From NCBI GenBank assembly GCA_017519885.1, contig JAFWRO010000036.1:1-64000 (forward strand): a stretch of 64,000 bases of DNA, read 5' to 3'. Made by a program: the position numbers and the translations under genes. The notes beneath the pieces are model-generated. The model had not been told where the DNA came from. It did no database searches and saw only the letters and a list, made by a program, of their open reading frames with translations. The DNA is from Liminaster sp017519885 (GTDB lineage Bacteria > Bacteroidota > Bacteroidia > Bacteroidales > UBA3663). Below, one piece after another: positions 41,572 to 49,546 of the stretch (position 1 is the stretch's first letter; each line of letters starts with the position of its first letter).

Positions 41572-44076
41572 TCATTTATTTGCTGCTAATACAAGGAACA
41601 TATAATGGGATGATCCACCACCAAGCACATATTCGACTTGCTGCCAAAGGAAGGGGAATTCGAGGAGTTCAGGGAAGTCGGGACGAATAAGTGCAGTTCC
41701 GGAGACAACACCTCCGGGGATATAACTCCAGTCGGCACGATTAAGACCGTAAGCAACAGTCGCCGAGCGAGCTCCGACTCCGGAAGCAAAAGAAGCATTA
41801 TTGCTTCCAGGATGACAACCGAGAATAAAATTCAGAGCATTATAAAGTGTCTCCTTGGAGAAGATGTCAGGATAAGCATCTGCAAGGAAGTAATACTCGA
41901 ATCCAAAGCGCTGAATGTCCCAACCTGCTCCCCAGATGCTAGGACGATAAGGTACACCATAAGGAGTCTCTGCCGCTAATTTGTCTATCTGAACCTTATT
42001 TTCAGCGAGTGCAGAACGGAATGCTTTCACGAAAGATTTTGAACGTTTATCTTTATTTATTTCAAGCTTTTTGGCAATACGTGCAGTAAACCATCCACAG
42101 CGTGTTATATTGCTGACAATCTGTTCCTGATGTTCAAGAATGAAATCGAGATAGGTTGGTTCGCCTGTAGTCAGGTAAAGCTCTACCGCCGCTTGTAGCT
42201 TCAAAACTTCCATACGTCCTTCCAGAGTACTTTGATTATAGAGAATCGTGGCAACGTCAAGACACTCCTGGCTTAAAGCATCGTTGAAGCCACGTAGCAC
42301 ACGTGCTGAACCAGCTAACTGAGCAGCAGTCGAAATAGCACGCATTGGATTGTCTTCCGTGAATATCCAACGATCATCGGCGTTACCTAAAATGCCGTCA
42401 GTCATGGCAGCTGCATCACCAAGCATAGCATATTGACGAAGCGAGTTACAGATAATGCCTCGATAAAGCCGACCTAAAGCCTGATACGAACGAACAACGG
42501 TGAGAGCACCATTCTCGACTTGCTGAAGAATGTCATTCTTACCGTCTGGTTCGTGAATTTCAACACGATGGTTTTGCTGGTCAATAGCAGTTACATCAAT
42601 ATCGGGATGGAAATGCTCATAAGCCAACGCAAGGATGTAAGCTTCACCTGCTTGAGATTCAACACGGAGGTCGAAGTCTCCTGCATCGTGCCAACCACCG
42701 ACATTAACACCAGGAACGATTTCACCTGCTTTGTATTTGGAGAGGCCGGGACGTTGGTCATAACCATCAATGTGATTACCGACAGGCGCCATCAAGGCAT
42801 CGTCGAGGTGGCAAGCATCGTGCCAGACACGATACTTCTCAGTAACGCGCATATGACACATCTGTACAGGCAGGAAATATTCGACCACTGGTTGCCAAAC
42901 GCCACGTTCATAGACGTTTTCGTCAATACGGAAGACACTCGAACATGAGGCCCCATATCGTACCTGGTAAAGACCAGACTCGGTGATATCGCTGAAATCT
43001 GCAATGAGATAACGATAGCGCAGGAACTGCCCCCAAATGGAGGGTTTGGTAGAATAAACTACGCTTTCACCATCTGCGTCGATGCGAACAAGTTGAGCTT
43101 CTTCGACAGTAGTTGAGCGACGGTCGTTCTCAATGATTGCACGCTTAGGTTGGTTGGGCAAATAACCTATTTGCGAGGTTTGGATTACGGGCTCGTAAAG
43201 CCATTGCTGATCGACAGACGGAGTGATAAGCCAACGTATTGCTCCACGAGTTACACCTTGGGCAATGTCGCTGCGCAGCACAAACCAACCGTTGTTGTGG
43301 TTCATACGTCCGTCGAAGAGTTTCAAGTCACCAGTGAAAGATTCTATGGTAAGTTTCTGGGCAACGCAGTCAGGACGCGACGTGAACTTTCTGCCCACAG
43401 CATAAGGCTGAGCGATGATATCGTCAGCACGAAGGGGGCTATAGCCCTTACCATCGAGTTGGGCAGGATCGGCTTTCTGTCCACGACCTGCAAAGTAATC
43501 TCCTTCATGACCACGATTAGTGGGCAGTTGGAGGAGCGGAGCGTTGGGTTGTTGTGGATAGATACCCGACTGCTGATCCATCAACCAAGGTTTACCGAAA
43601 AGCTGTCCTGGGAAAAACTCCAAGTTAAAGCCCACTTTACCTAATAAGTAATCTGGCACAGGATTATCGAGATCGACGCTGACAAGAATACCCTTGTCCA
43701 GAGGTTCTACAGTAACGGTATAAGTAACGCTCCATTCAGGATAGAGCATCGGATTGAAACCTGTCAAGTGACGTGAGGAGTCAGGATAGCAGAGAGTGGT
43801 AACGATACGTCCATCTTCAACCTTTCGGTTGAGTTGCTTAGGCACGGGCTGCCACTGTCCAGGAGTAGCCTCTAAGCGAATGTCACCATTGGTGGCTATT
43901 CGATGTCCATTCATGATGACGCATACACCACCCTGATGACCTTCTGGATAAAAGTCGCTGAATGCCATCACGTCAGTACCCCCTGCCGTGAAATAGCCTT
44001 CGTCATTAAGATGAAAGGTTTGGGCAGAAAGTGACAAGGAAATTGTTAAGAGCGAAGGAATAAGAAAAAGACGCAT
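41572..44076 (-). CDS. secreted GH9 endoglucanase-type glycoside hydrolase
   Basis: An 834-aa exported enzyme that should hydrolyse beta-1,4-glucan linkages with inversion. The signal peptide is MRLFLIPSLLTISLSLSA. A long N-terminal beta part (about 20-310) is followed by the CelD_N-type Ig domain (VIQTSQIGYLPNQPKRAII, about 318) and the alpha/alpha6 catalytic domain. There GGWHDAGDFDLRV (about 472) carries the catalytic-base Asp pair, NFILGCHPGSNNASFASGVG (about 743) is the family signature, and WQQVEYVLGGG (about 815) holds the general-acid Glu. It is the last gene of a four-gene minus-strand operon, 28 nt after GH5. Beta-glucan or xyloglucan are plausible substrates; the sequence does not decide. 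Confidence 0.92.
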   Translation of the reverse strand: MRLFLIPSLLTISLSLSAQTFHLNDEGYFTAGGTDVMAFSDFYPEGHQGGVCVIMNGHRIATNGDIRLEATPGQWQPVPKQLNRKVEDGRIVTTLCYPDSSRHLTGFNPMLYPEWSVTYTVTVEPLDKGILVSVDLDNPVPDYLLGKVGFNLEFFPGQLFGKPWLMDQQSGIYPQQPNAPLLQLPTNRGHEGDYFAGRGQKADPAQLDGKGYSPLRADDIIAQPYAVGRKFTSRPDCVAQKLTIESFTGDLKLFDGRMNHNNGWFVLRSDIAQGVTRGAIRWLITPSVDQQWLYEPVIQTSQIGYLPNQPKRAIIENDRRSTTVEEAQLVRIDADGESVVYSTKPSIWGQFLRYRYLIADFSDITESGLYQVRYGASCSSVFRIDENVYERGVWQPVVEYFLPVQMCHMRVTEKYRVWHDACHLDDALMAPVGNHIDGYDQRPGLSKYKAGEIVPGVNVGGWHDAGDFDLRVESQAGEAYILALAYEHFHPDIDVTAIDQQNHRVEIHEPDGKNDILQQVENGALTVVRSYQALGRLYRGIICNSLRQYAMLGDAAAMTDGILGNADDRWIFTEDNPMRAISTAAQLAGSARVLRGFNDALSQECLDVATILYNQSTLEGRMEVLKLQAAVELYLTTGEPTYLDFILEHQEQIVSNITRCGWFTARIAKKLEINKDKRSKSFVKAFRSALAENKVQIDKLAAETPYGVPYRPSIWGAGWDIQRFGFEYYFLADAYPDIFSKETLYNALNFILGCHPGSNNASFASGVGARSATVAYGLNRADWSYIPGGVVSGTALIRPDFPELLEFPFLWQQVEYVLGGGSSHYMFLVLAANK

Positions 44077-44104
44077 AGATGAAGGGGGTTATGAAAAAAA
44101 GTAC

Positions 44105-45238
44105 TTAATAATTTGCCATCAAGATATCGACAAGTCCCTGATCTTTGAAAGAGTGTGATTTCTGATCCCAGAAGCCAAAGTCGGCATCATAGCACCATGT
44201 GGTCCAGGCAATATTGTTTTCGGTGAAAACCTGCATCATGTCTTTTGTCCATGCGTAGGCCAAATCACGTTCAACTGGCTCATATACGCCCCATTCACCA
44301 CAGAACAACTGAAGGTCATATTTCTTGGCGGCAGCAATGGCATCAGCAAAGTCGGCACGAATCTTGTCGATATTCCATTCCTGCGTGAGATAAGGCTCAA
44401 GATGGGGTTTCAAATCTTCGGGAGCTGCATCGTAATCTTCCTTCGAAACCATAATACCAGGATAAGTAATCTTGCCTGTATATTGGCCGATAGGTGTCCA
44501 CCATGCTCCACGGTGGGTAAGAATCATAGGGTTATAATAATGGAACGACAGAACAATATTCTTGTCTCCCTCAGGAACTTTAAGGTACTTCATCGTTTCG
44601 TAACCCTGCCAACGATTGCTACCTATAACCAAAGTGCGTTGAGGTTCACGTTCACGAAGTGCTTTATGAACCTTGGCAATCAGAGCGTTCCACTGTTCGT
44701 GATCTTCTGCTACAGGTTCATTCATGAATTCGTAGGCAACCGAATCGTTGCTATAGCCTTTAAGCACATCGGAAAGCTGGTACCACATATTAATGAGACC
44801 TTGTTGCGCTTCCTCAGATGTGAACAGTGTATTAGCGTTTTCACCTCCTTCGTTCACGGCATTGAAATAGTGCGAACGAATAATGTGTAGATCGACGATG
44901 GTACGCAAATGATGTTTCTCTGCCCAATTGATGGCATTAGTCATCAGTTCCCAAGCCTCAGGAAGCTTATTTCCATCCTCGTCCCAGAACTGAACCTCAT
45001 CGATTGGTAAACGTACAAAGTCGAAGCCTAACGAATCCAGTCGAGCAAAGTCATCTTCCTGAATATGCAGACGACGAGCTTCACCACGTTCTTCGCTTTG
45101 AGAAAGCCAATGACTCACATTCGTACCGCGATGAATCTTAAAATCATTTTCCCCATTGTTTGTCTCGTTTTTGTTTGTGCATGCTGTCATCGCCAGCATC
45201 GACATGGCAATAAGTGCCAAGGAAATACATTTTTTCAT
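44105..45238 (-). CDS. GH5 endoglucanase-like lipoprotein
   Basis: A 377-aa exported lipoprotein (signal peptide ending MTAC, Cys about residue 20) with a single GH5 TIM barrel. All usual residues are seen: Arg in DFVRLPIDEVQ (about 74), His in VDLHIIRSHYF (about 117), the acid/base Glu in YEFMNEPVAED (about 174), HYY in VLSFHYYNPM (about 236), the nucleophile Glu in LFCGEWGVYEP (about 318) and the subsite Trp in WTTWCYDADFGFWD (about 347). The mature protein starts with a polar Asn-rich linker. It cleaves beta-linked glucan or mannan with retention. Start lies 6 nt after the GH13 stop, so the genes are one transcript. Confidence 0.93.
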   Translation of the reverse strand: MKKCISLALIAMSMLAMTACTNKNETNNGENDFKIHRGTNVSHWLSQSEERGEARRLHIQEDDFARLDSLGFDFVRLPIDEVQFWDEDGNKLPEAWELMTNAINWAEKHHLRTIVDLHIIRSHYFNAVNEGGENANTLFTSEEAQQGLINMWYQLSDVLKGYSNDSVAYEFMNEPVAEDHEQWNALIAKVHKALREREPQRTLVIGSNRWQGYETMKYLKVPEGDKNIVLSFHYYNPMILTHRGAWWTPIGQYTGKITYPGIMVSKEDYDAAPEDLKPHLEPYLTQEWNIDKIRADFADAIAAAKKYDLQLFCGEWGVYEPVERDLAYAWTKDMMQVFTENNIAWTTWCYDADFGFWDQKSHSFKDQGLVDILMANY

Positions 45239-45244
45239 AATAAA

Positions 45245-46990
45245 TTAATATTTTAGTTTAACTATTGCATATGAGGTTCCGGGCATGTGTATAGTCACAT
45301 CGCAAGTTTTTTTGTTATGAGTTAATGGGAACTTGTCCCCAGCGAGAAGTGTTGTGCGACGAAACTTCGTGTTGACCTTGAAGGTAGCGTCGGAAGCTTC
45401 AGCACGCGGATTAAGCATCACAAGAACCACGTCTTTATCAGCGGCGCGTGCATAGACGAAGGGATAGGGCGACGCATCACTGGGACCATGATAGAGGGGC
45501 ACGAATTCGGCGTAGTTGGCAAGTGCAGGCTCACTATGATGAAGAGCTATGAGACGGCGAGTGCGATTTAGCAGTGAATTTGGATTATTCTGCTGATCTT
45601 CGACATTGGGAGCATCAGGTGATGGATCAACGGGCAAATAGAGTGCTTCGGCTTCACATGAAGAGAATCCGAGATTCTTGCCGCTGCTCCATTGCATTGG
45701 TGTACGGGCTCCATTGCGTGGTTGGTAGGCACCTTCTACCTGAGGCCAGTCGTTTGGTAATTGGCGCATACCAATCTCGTTGCCATAATAGAGGAAAGGA
45801 ACACCAGGCATAGTGAAACCAAATGCATAAATGATTTCCAGCTCCTTGTCGGTACGACGATTACCAAGGCGTGCATTGTCATGATTGCCCATCGGCAAAC
45901 TGATGTAACCTTTACCGACGGTCTTAGTGTATTGATCCATATAGCTTGCAAGGAATGCCTTAATATCGCCCTTGCCCTCAGCATCAAAATAGCTATGGCC
46001 TTCACTTACACCATTGAGTATACGCCAACTCTCCTTTTGAAACAGGTCGTTATAGCCATTAAACCAATGGAAGAAATCGACATGGAAACAGTTGTCGAGG
46101 GCATCAGCAGGATAAGACCACTCAGCAACCATAAAACCATCCGGATATTCCTTTTCGAGCAGCTGACGAATCTCACGCCAAAATAGCTTCGTTGCGTTCT
46201 CGTTGGTATTGAAGAACTGCTCGTTGCCCCTCATCCGTCGCGTCTTGACCAATGCACCGGCCATATCGGCTCGGAAACCATCTGCACCCATATCCATCCA
46301 GAAGCGCAATACATCCTTCAAATCTTCGCGCATGGCTACCACATCAGGATGGTCTGTAGGCAACTGCCACTTCTGCTCAGGATCGGGATTTGCAAAGCCG
46401 AAGTTGAGCGCAGGCTGACACCAATAGAAGTTACGCATAAACTGACCATTTCGTTCGCCATAACCTTTGATGAATTGTCCTGCGAAATCTCTCGGTGGAT
46501 CTACCCAGTTGGTTTCGGTCCATATATAATAGTTGGAGTACTTGTTCTTCTCTTGTTTTTGCGATGCCACAAACCAAGGATGATCGATGGCCGTATAGCT
46601 GATTACATAATCGAAGATGACGTGCATACCACGCTTATGAGCTTCTTCAAAGAGTTGTCGTGCATCCTCATTGGTGCCGTAACGTGGCGCAATCTTGTAA
46701 TAGTCACGAATGTCATAACCAGCATCATGGAAGGGTGAATCAAAGAAAGGATTGAACCAAATGGCATCGACACCGAGGCTCTTCACATAGTCGAGCTTGC
46801 TTATAATGCCCTGCAAGTCGCCTATACCATCACCATCGGAGTCACAGAAAGTCTGTGGATAGATCTGGTAGAAAACGGCATTCCTGGCCCAATCAGGTAC
46901 AGGTGGAATGTCGTACTCTCCAGTAATGGTCTGCGAATGAACAGCAAAAGGGAGTAGCAGGGTTACGAAGGTTATTAGCGATTTAAGCAT
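45245..46990 (-). CDS. secreted GH13 alpha-glucosidase/alpha-amylase family protein
   Basis: A 581-aa exported enzyme with signal peptide MLKSLITFVTLLLPFAVHSQ. The (beta/alpha)8 barrel starts at FYQIYPQTFCDSDGDGIGDL (a calcium-binding loop), with AIWFNPFFDSPFHDAGYD. Catalytic residues of regions II-IV are intact: nucleophile Asp in DGFRADMAGAL (about residue 244), acid Glu in FMVAEWSYP (about 292), and Asp in PMGNHDNARLG (about 370). Region I is unusual: it reads FDYVISYTAIDHPW where the family has D-x-V-x-N-H, so both Asn and the nearly invariant His are replaced (Ser, Tyr). The C-terminal beta domain is complete. Fits an oligo-1,6-glucosidase-like subgroup, but altered specificity is possible. 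It lies 50 nt after the unknown 632-aa gene. Confidence 0.9.
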   Translation of the reverse strand: MLKSLITFVTLLLPFAVHSQTITGEYDIPPVPDWARNAVFYQIYPQTFCDSDGDGIGDLQGIISKLDYVKSLGVDAIWFNPFFDSPFHDAGYDIRDYYKIAPRYGTNEDARQLFEEAHKRGMHVIFDYVISYTAIDHPWFVASQKQEKNKYSNYYIWTETNWVDPPRDFAGQFIKGYGERNGQFMRNFYWCQPALNFGFANPDPEQKWQLPTDHPDVVAMREDLKDVLRFWMDMGADGFRADMAGALVKTRRMRGNEQFFNTNENATKLFWREIRQLLEKEYPDGFMVAEWSYPADALDNCFHVDFFHWFNGYNDLFQKESWRILNGVSEGHSYFDAEGKGDIKAFLASYMDQYTKTVGKGYISLPMGNHDNARLGNRRTDKELEIIYAFGFTMPGVPFLYYGNEIGMRQLPNDWPQVEGAYQPRNGARTPMQWSSGKNLGFSSCEAEALYLPVDPSPDAPNVEDQQNNPNSLLNRTRRLIALHHSEPALANYAEFVPLYHGPSDASPYPFVYARAADKDVVLVMLNPRAEASDATFKVNTKFRRTTLLAGDKFPLTHNKKTCDVTIHMPGTSYAIVKLKY

Positions 46991-47040
46991 AGTCTATAAT
47001 TCGATAATTAGTGATAAAAGAAAGAGTTAGAGGGATAGAC

Positions 47041-48939
47041 TCAGTATGCTAAACCTATATAACTATGAGCAGGAAGTTTGATCTCGAAAATTGAAGCATC
47101 TTCGGCATATCCGATAAAACGGTTGCGCCCCCACCTTGGAACGGGTGGTTGTTCTTTCGGATTATAGTTCTCACCAGTAAGTAGATTACGAAGGGTGCTG
47201 ACCTCTTCGTTAATGACAACGTTCAGTGTAACAGCCTCATCATTGAAATTTTCAACAACGAGTGTCCTATTATCATAAGGGAATAAAGCAACCTTGGAAG
47301 GACCTTCAATATAAGCACCAATATCTTTGCTCATTGCACGACGAATGACATTAAGAGCAGGTGCCGGATAGTCATAGAGATTGCCAAAGTCATCAGGGAT
47401 AGTGAGTACAAAGAGGGTACCCTTCGAGTAGGTGTCACGTAAAAGAATGGGATAACCCGACACGCCACCGGTCAATGGATGACCAGCACTAATAACCTCC
47501 CAGGCATCGTTGGTAAAATACTTTACTTGAGGAATAATAAACTCGCGATCAGATTTGCCTGCCCAGCCGAAATCGTTGACAATGGCTTTAAGGTCACCAC
47601 AGTAGAGTTCACAAATATCTGCTAACTTTTCGCGAATAGCCTTCAGAAGTCCAGTGGTAATGATAACATCTCCACCTTTGCATAACAGCTCTTTCATCTT
47701 CTCGACTATCTCGGGATCATTGGCAGCCTGTTCGGTGAGTAATATCTGCTTGCGGCCATTTACCCAGTGAGGATACATATCCATAGGCAATCCAATCATA
47801 CCAAGGTAATTCTGCAAAAAATCCTCCCCAGAGGAGTGATATGGTTTATACGAAACAAGACCAATGGGATTGCCAAGTTTGCCTATGAGTCTATCAGTTT
47901 CTCGAAGTGTCACGCTAGCGAAACGTGCCATCGTGGTAGGCGTAATTGTCTTGCCGTCTTTCTTGAAAGGCGCCACCATTTCGTCGTATCGGAAACTGTT
48001 GCCACCTAAATCCTGCCAAGGTTTGCGCATCATCTCAGGCATAATCTTCACATCGTTCAGCTGCATATAGTTCCAAAGTATAATCTCCGGAGTCTTCGAC
48101 AACATAGTTAAATGAAGTTGTTCTGCATAGCGGTCCATACTCATATTTATACCACCTGCATCAACCCAGCCACCACCATTTTTACCCGGTGCTATATTGT
48201 CGAAATATCGAACTACATTATAGCTTAAATAGTTCTGTAAATGTTGAGCAGAGGCAGGATCTCGCGTCTCCGTTCCTGTCCAAAGTCCATCAAAATAAAG
48301 CGGCTCTTCTTCAAGATTAAAGCCAAGTCCATGGAAGTGATCGTACCAATTGGGGTACTTGATGATAACCTTCACATTCGAGTTAACTGCCTTGGCGGGT
48401 TCGACGACAAGTTCACGACCTGCATCTGCCATTAAGCGCAAGCGATATTCAGTCCAACTCATTGTACCTTTGGCAGCTATCTCATCATCATTTTTTAAGT
48501 CAATGAAAAAGAAATCGTCAAGGATGAAATCATCGAAGAGTCGTGCTGTATATTCAGCAACTTCACGCACCTGCTGACGTTCGACAGGTCGCGCATAACT
48601 ATAGGTTTCGAAGTCGGTTGGTTCCGAACGAGTGTAAGTGATGCCACCACCCACCTCAAGGCCTTTTGAGAGGAAGAACTTCTTCACCTTTTTCATCGTC
48701 TTCTCATCGACGGTGAAAGCATCGCGATGCGTCTCGAGATAAATCTTATCAAGATCTACTTGCGAGTTCACTGTCTCCCAGGTTGCGTTGAGGAATGCAT
48801 CATCAGCCATACGCGCTACATCTTGTGCACGTATGTAGGTCGAGACCTTGAAGTTCTTGTACTTGCCAGCTATAGCAGACGTGCACACAGCGACAAAGAG
48901 CGTTACGATGCACAATACTTTCAATAAACGGTTTTCCAT
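47041..48939 (-). CDS. secreted protein of unknown function, glycan-operon head
   Basis: A 632-aa exported protein with signal peptide MENRLLKVLCIVTLFVAVCTSAIA. I do not recognise the family with certainty. The first half (about 30-330) has TIM-barrel-like segments: VGGGITYTR, FDDFILDDFFFIDLKNDDE, VKVIIKYPNWYDHF and IILWNYMQLND, which look like successive strand ends, with Asp/Glu-rich tips that could be catalytic. The middle (about 330-560) resembles a glutamine-amidotransferase-like trimerisation fold of beta-galactosidases (GGDVIITTGLLKAI, AGHPLTGGVSGYPILLRD), and the end a small beta domain (VEGPSKVALFPYDNRTLVVENF-like). A glycoside hydrolase of a poorly described family is the best guess. 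It is the first gene of the GH13-GH5-GH9 operon. Confidence 0.72.
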   Translation of the reverse strand: MENRLLKVLCIVTLFVAVCTSAIAGKYKNFKVSTYIRAQDVARMADDAFLNATWETVNSQVDLDKIYLETHRDAFTVDEKTMKKVKKFFLSKGLEVGGGITYTRSEPTDFETYSYARPVERQQVREVAEYTARLFDDFILDDFFFIDLKNDDEIAAKGTMSWTEYRLRLMADAGRELVVEPAKAVNSNVKVIIKYPNWYDHFHGLGFNLEEEPLYFDGLWTGTETRDPASAQHLQNYLSYNVVRYFDNIAPGKNGGGWVDAGGINMSMDRYAEQLHLTMLSKTPEIILWNYMQLNDVKIMPEMMRKPWQDLGGNSFRYDEMVAPFKKDGKTITPTTMARFASVTLRETDRLIGKLGNPIGLVSYKPYHSSGEDFLQNYLGMIGLPMDMYPHWVNGRKQILLTEQAANDPEIVEKMKELLCKGGDVIITTGLLKAIREKLADICELYCGDLKAIVNDFGWAGKSDREFIIPQVKYFTNDAWEVISAGHPLTGGVSGYPILLRDTYSKGTLFVLTIPDDFGNLYDYPAPALNVIRRAMSKDIGAYIEGPSKVALFPYDNRTLVVENFNDEAVTLNVVINEEVSTLRNLLTGENYNPKEQPPVPRWGRNRFIGYAEDASIFEIKLPAHSYIGLAY

Positions 48940-48969
48940 AATAGGTATTTAGAAAGATAATAAATTCGA

Positions 48970-48999
48970 GAAGCACTCTCACACGAGCAAGAGTGCTTC
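48970..48999 (-). terminator. terminator between the 95-aa gene and the glycan operon
   Basis: Stem GAAGCACTCT (48970-48979) with AGAGTGCTTC (48990-48999), 10-nt loop, followed on the minus strand by TCTCGAATTTATTATC. A TATCTTTC at 48954-48961 (minus) between it and the ATG at 48939 could be the operon's -7 box, one mismatch from consensus. Confidence 0.62.
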
Positions 49000-49052
49000 C
49001 ACAGAAAAAAATGTTAATGATCAACGGGAGTTAACGGATGATATCAGGATTT

Positions 49053-49340
49053 TTACTTTTTGCCACCAAGGATGCCATTCAGAATGCTTCCTGCAGCACC
49101 ACTCTTCAGCACAGAATTGGCGATATCACCAGCAGCACCACTCTTGAGGACAGCATTGGCTACATCGCCGAGTTTACCATTTTGGCGGATGTATTCCTGA
49201 AGTTCGTTCTTGGCGATGTCCACGCCCTTGCTTTTGACAAGATTGAAGATGGTATCAATGTCTACCGATGAAACCAACATCTTTGCGATGTCAGGATTGT
49301 TCTGTAATAACTTAACCAGTTGCTCAATGCCTGTAGCCAT
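49053..49340 (-). CDS. 95-aa Nif11-leader-like protein with C-terminal repeat
   Basis: A small protein of 95 residues; the ATG at 49340 (MATGIEQLVKLLQNNPDI) lies 35 nt after a good promoter, whereas an upstream in-frame start would lie within that promoter. Residues 1-55 have the shape of the Nif11 leader family: IEQLVKLLQNNPDIAKML then a hydrophobic linker, FNLVKSKGVDIAKNELQEYI. The C-terminal part contains a 13-residue direct repeat, AVLKSGAAGDIAN then SVLKSGAAGSILN, and ends GILGGKK. There is no Cys, no Ser/Thr-rich core and no modification or export gene nearby, so a ribosomally made peptide natural product is possible but unproved. The charge and glycine pattern would also suit a small amphipathic or membrane-active protein. 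Confidence 0.7.
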   Translation of the reverse strand: MATGIEQLVKLLQNNPDIAKMLVSSVDIDTIFNLVKSKGVDIAKNELQEYIRQNGKLGDVANAVLKSGAAGDIANSVLKSGAAGSILNGILGGKK

Positions 49341-49375
49341 AGTAAATATAATTTTAAGGGTTAATAATGTCGGTG

Positions 49376-49407
49376 CAAAAATAGATAAAATCTTTGTAAT
49401 CTCCAAA
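49376..49407 (-). promoter_or_regulatory. promoter of the 95-aa gene
   Basis: On the minus strand TTTG (49407-49404), a 20-nt spacer and TATTTTTG (49383-49376): an exact fit to the Bacteroidetes promoter consensus, 35 nt before the ATG. Confidence 0.8.
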
Positions 49408-49473
49408 AAAAAGGAGGAAAAATAAAGCATCGACTTGATTTTTTTGCAAATAAACGGAATTTATAACTCGAAA

Positions 49474-49505
49474 TTTGGAAAATTGCAAAAAAAACGTTAT
49501 CTTTG
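49474..49505 (+). promoter_or_regulatory. promoter of parE
   Basis: TTTG (49474-49477), a 20-nt spacer and TATCTTTG (49498-49505), consensus promoter, with the parE ATG about 40 nt downstream. Confidence 0.82.
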
Positions 49506-49546
49506 CACCCAAATATACAGACATCTACGATTGACTTATCGTTAAT

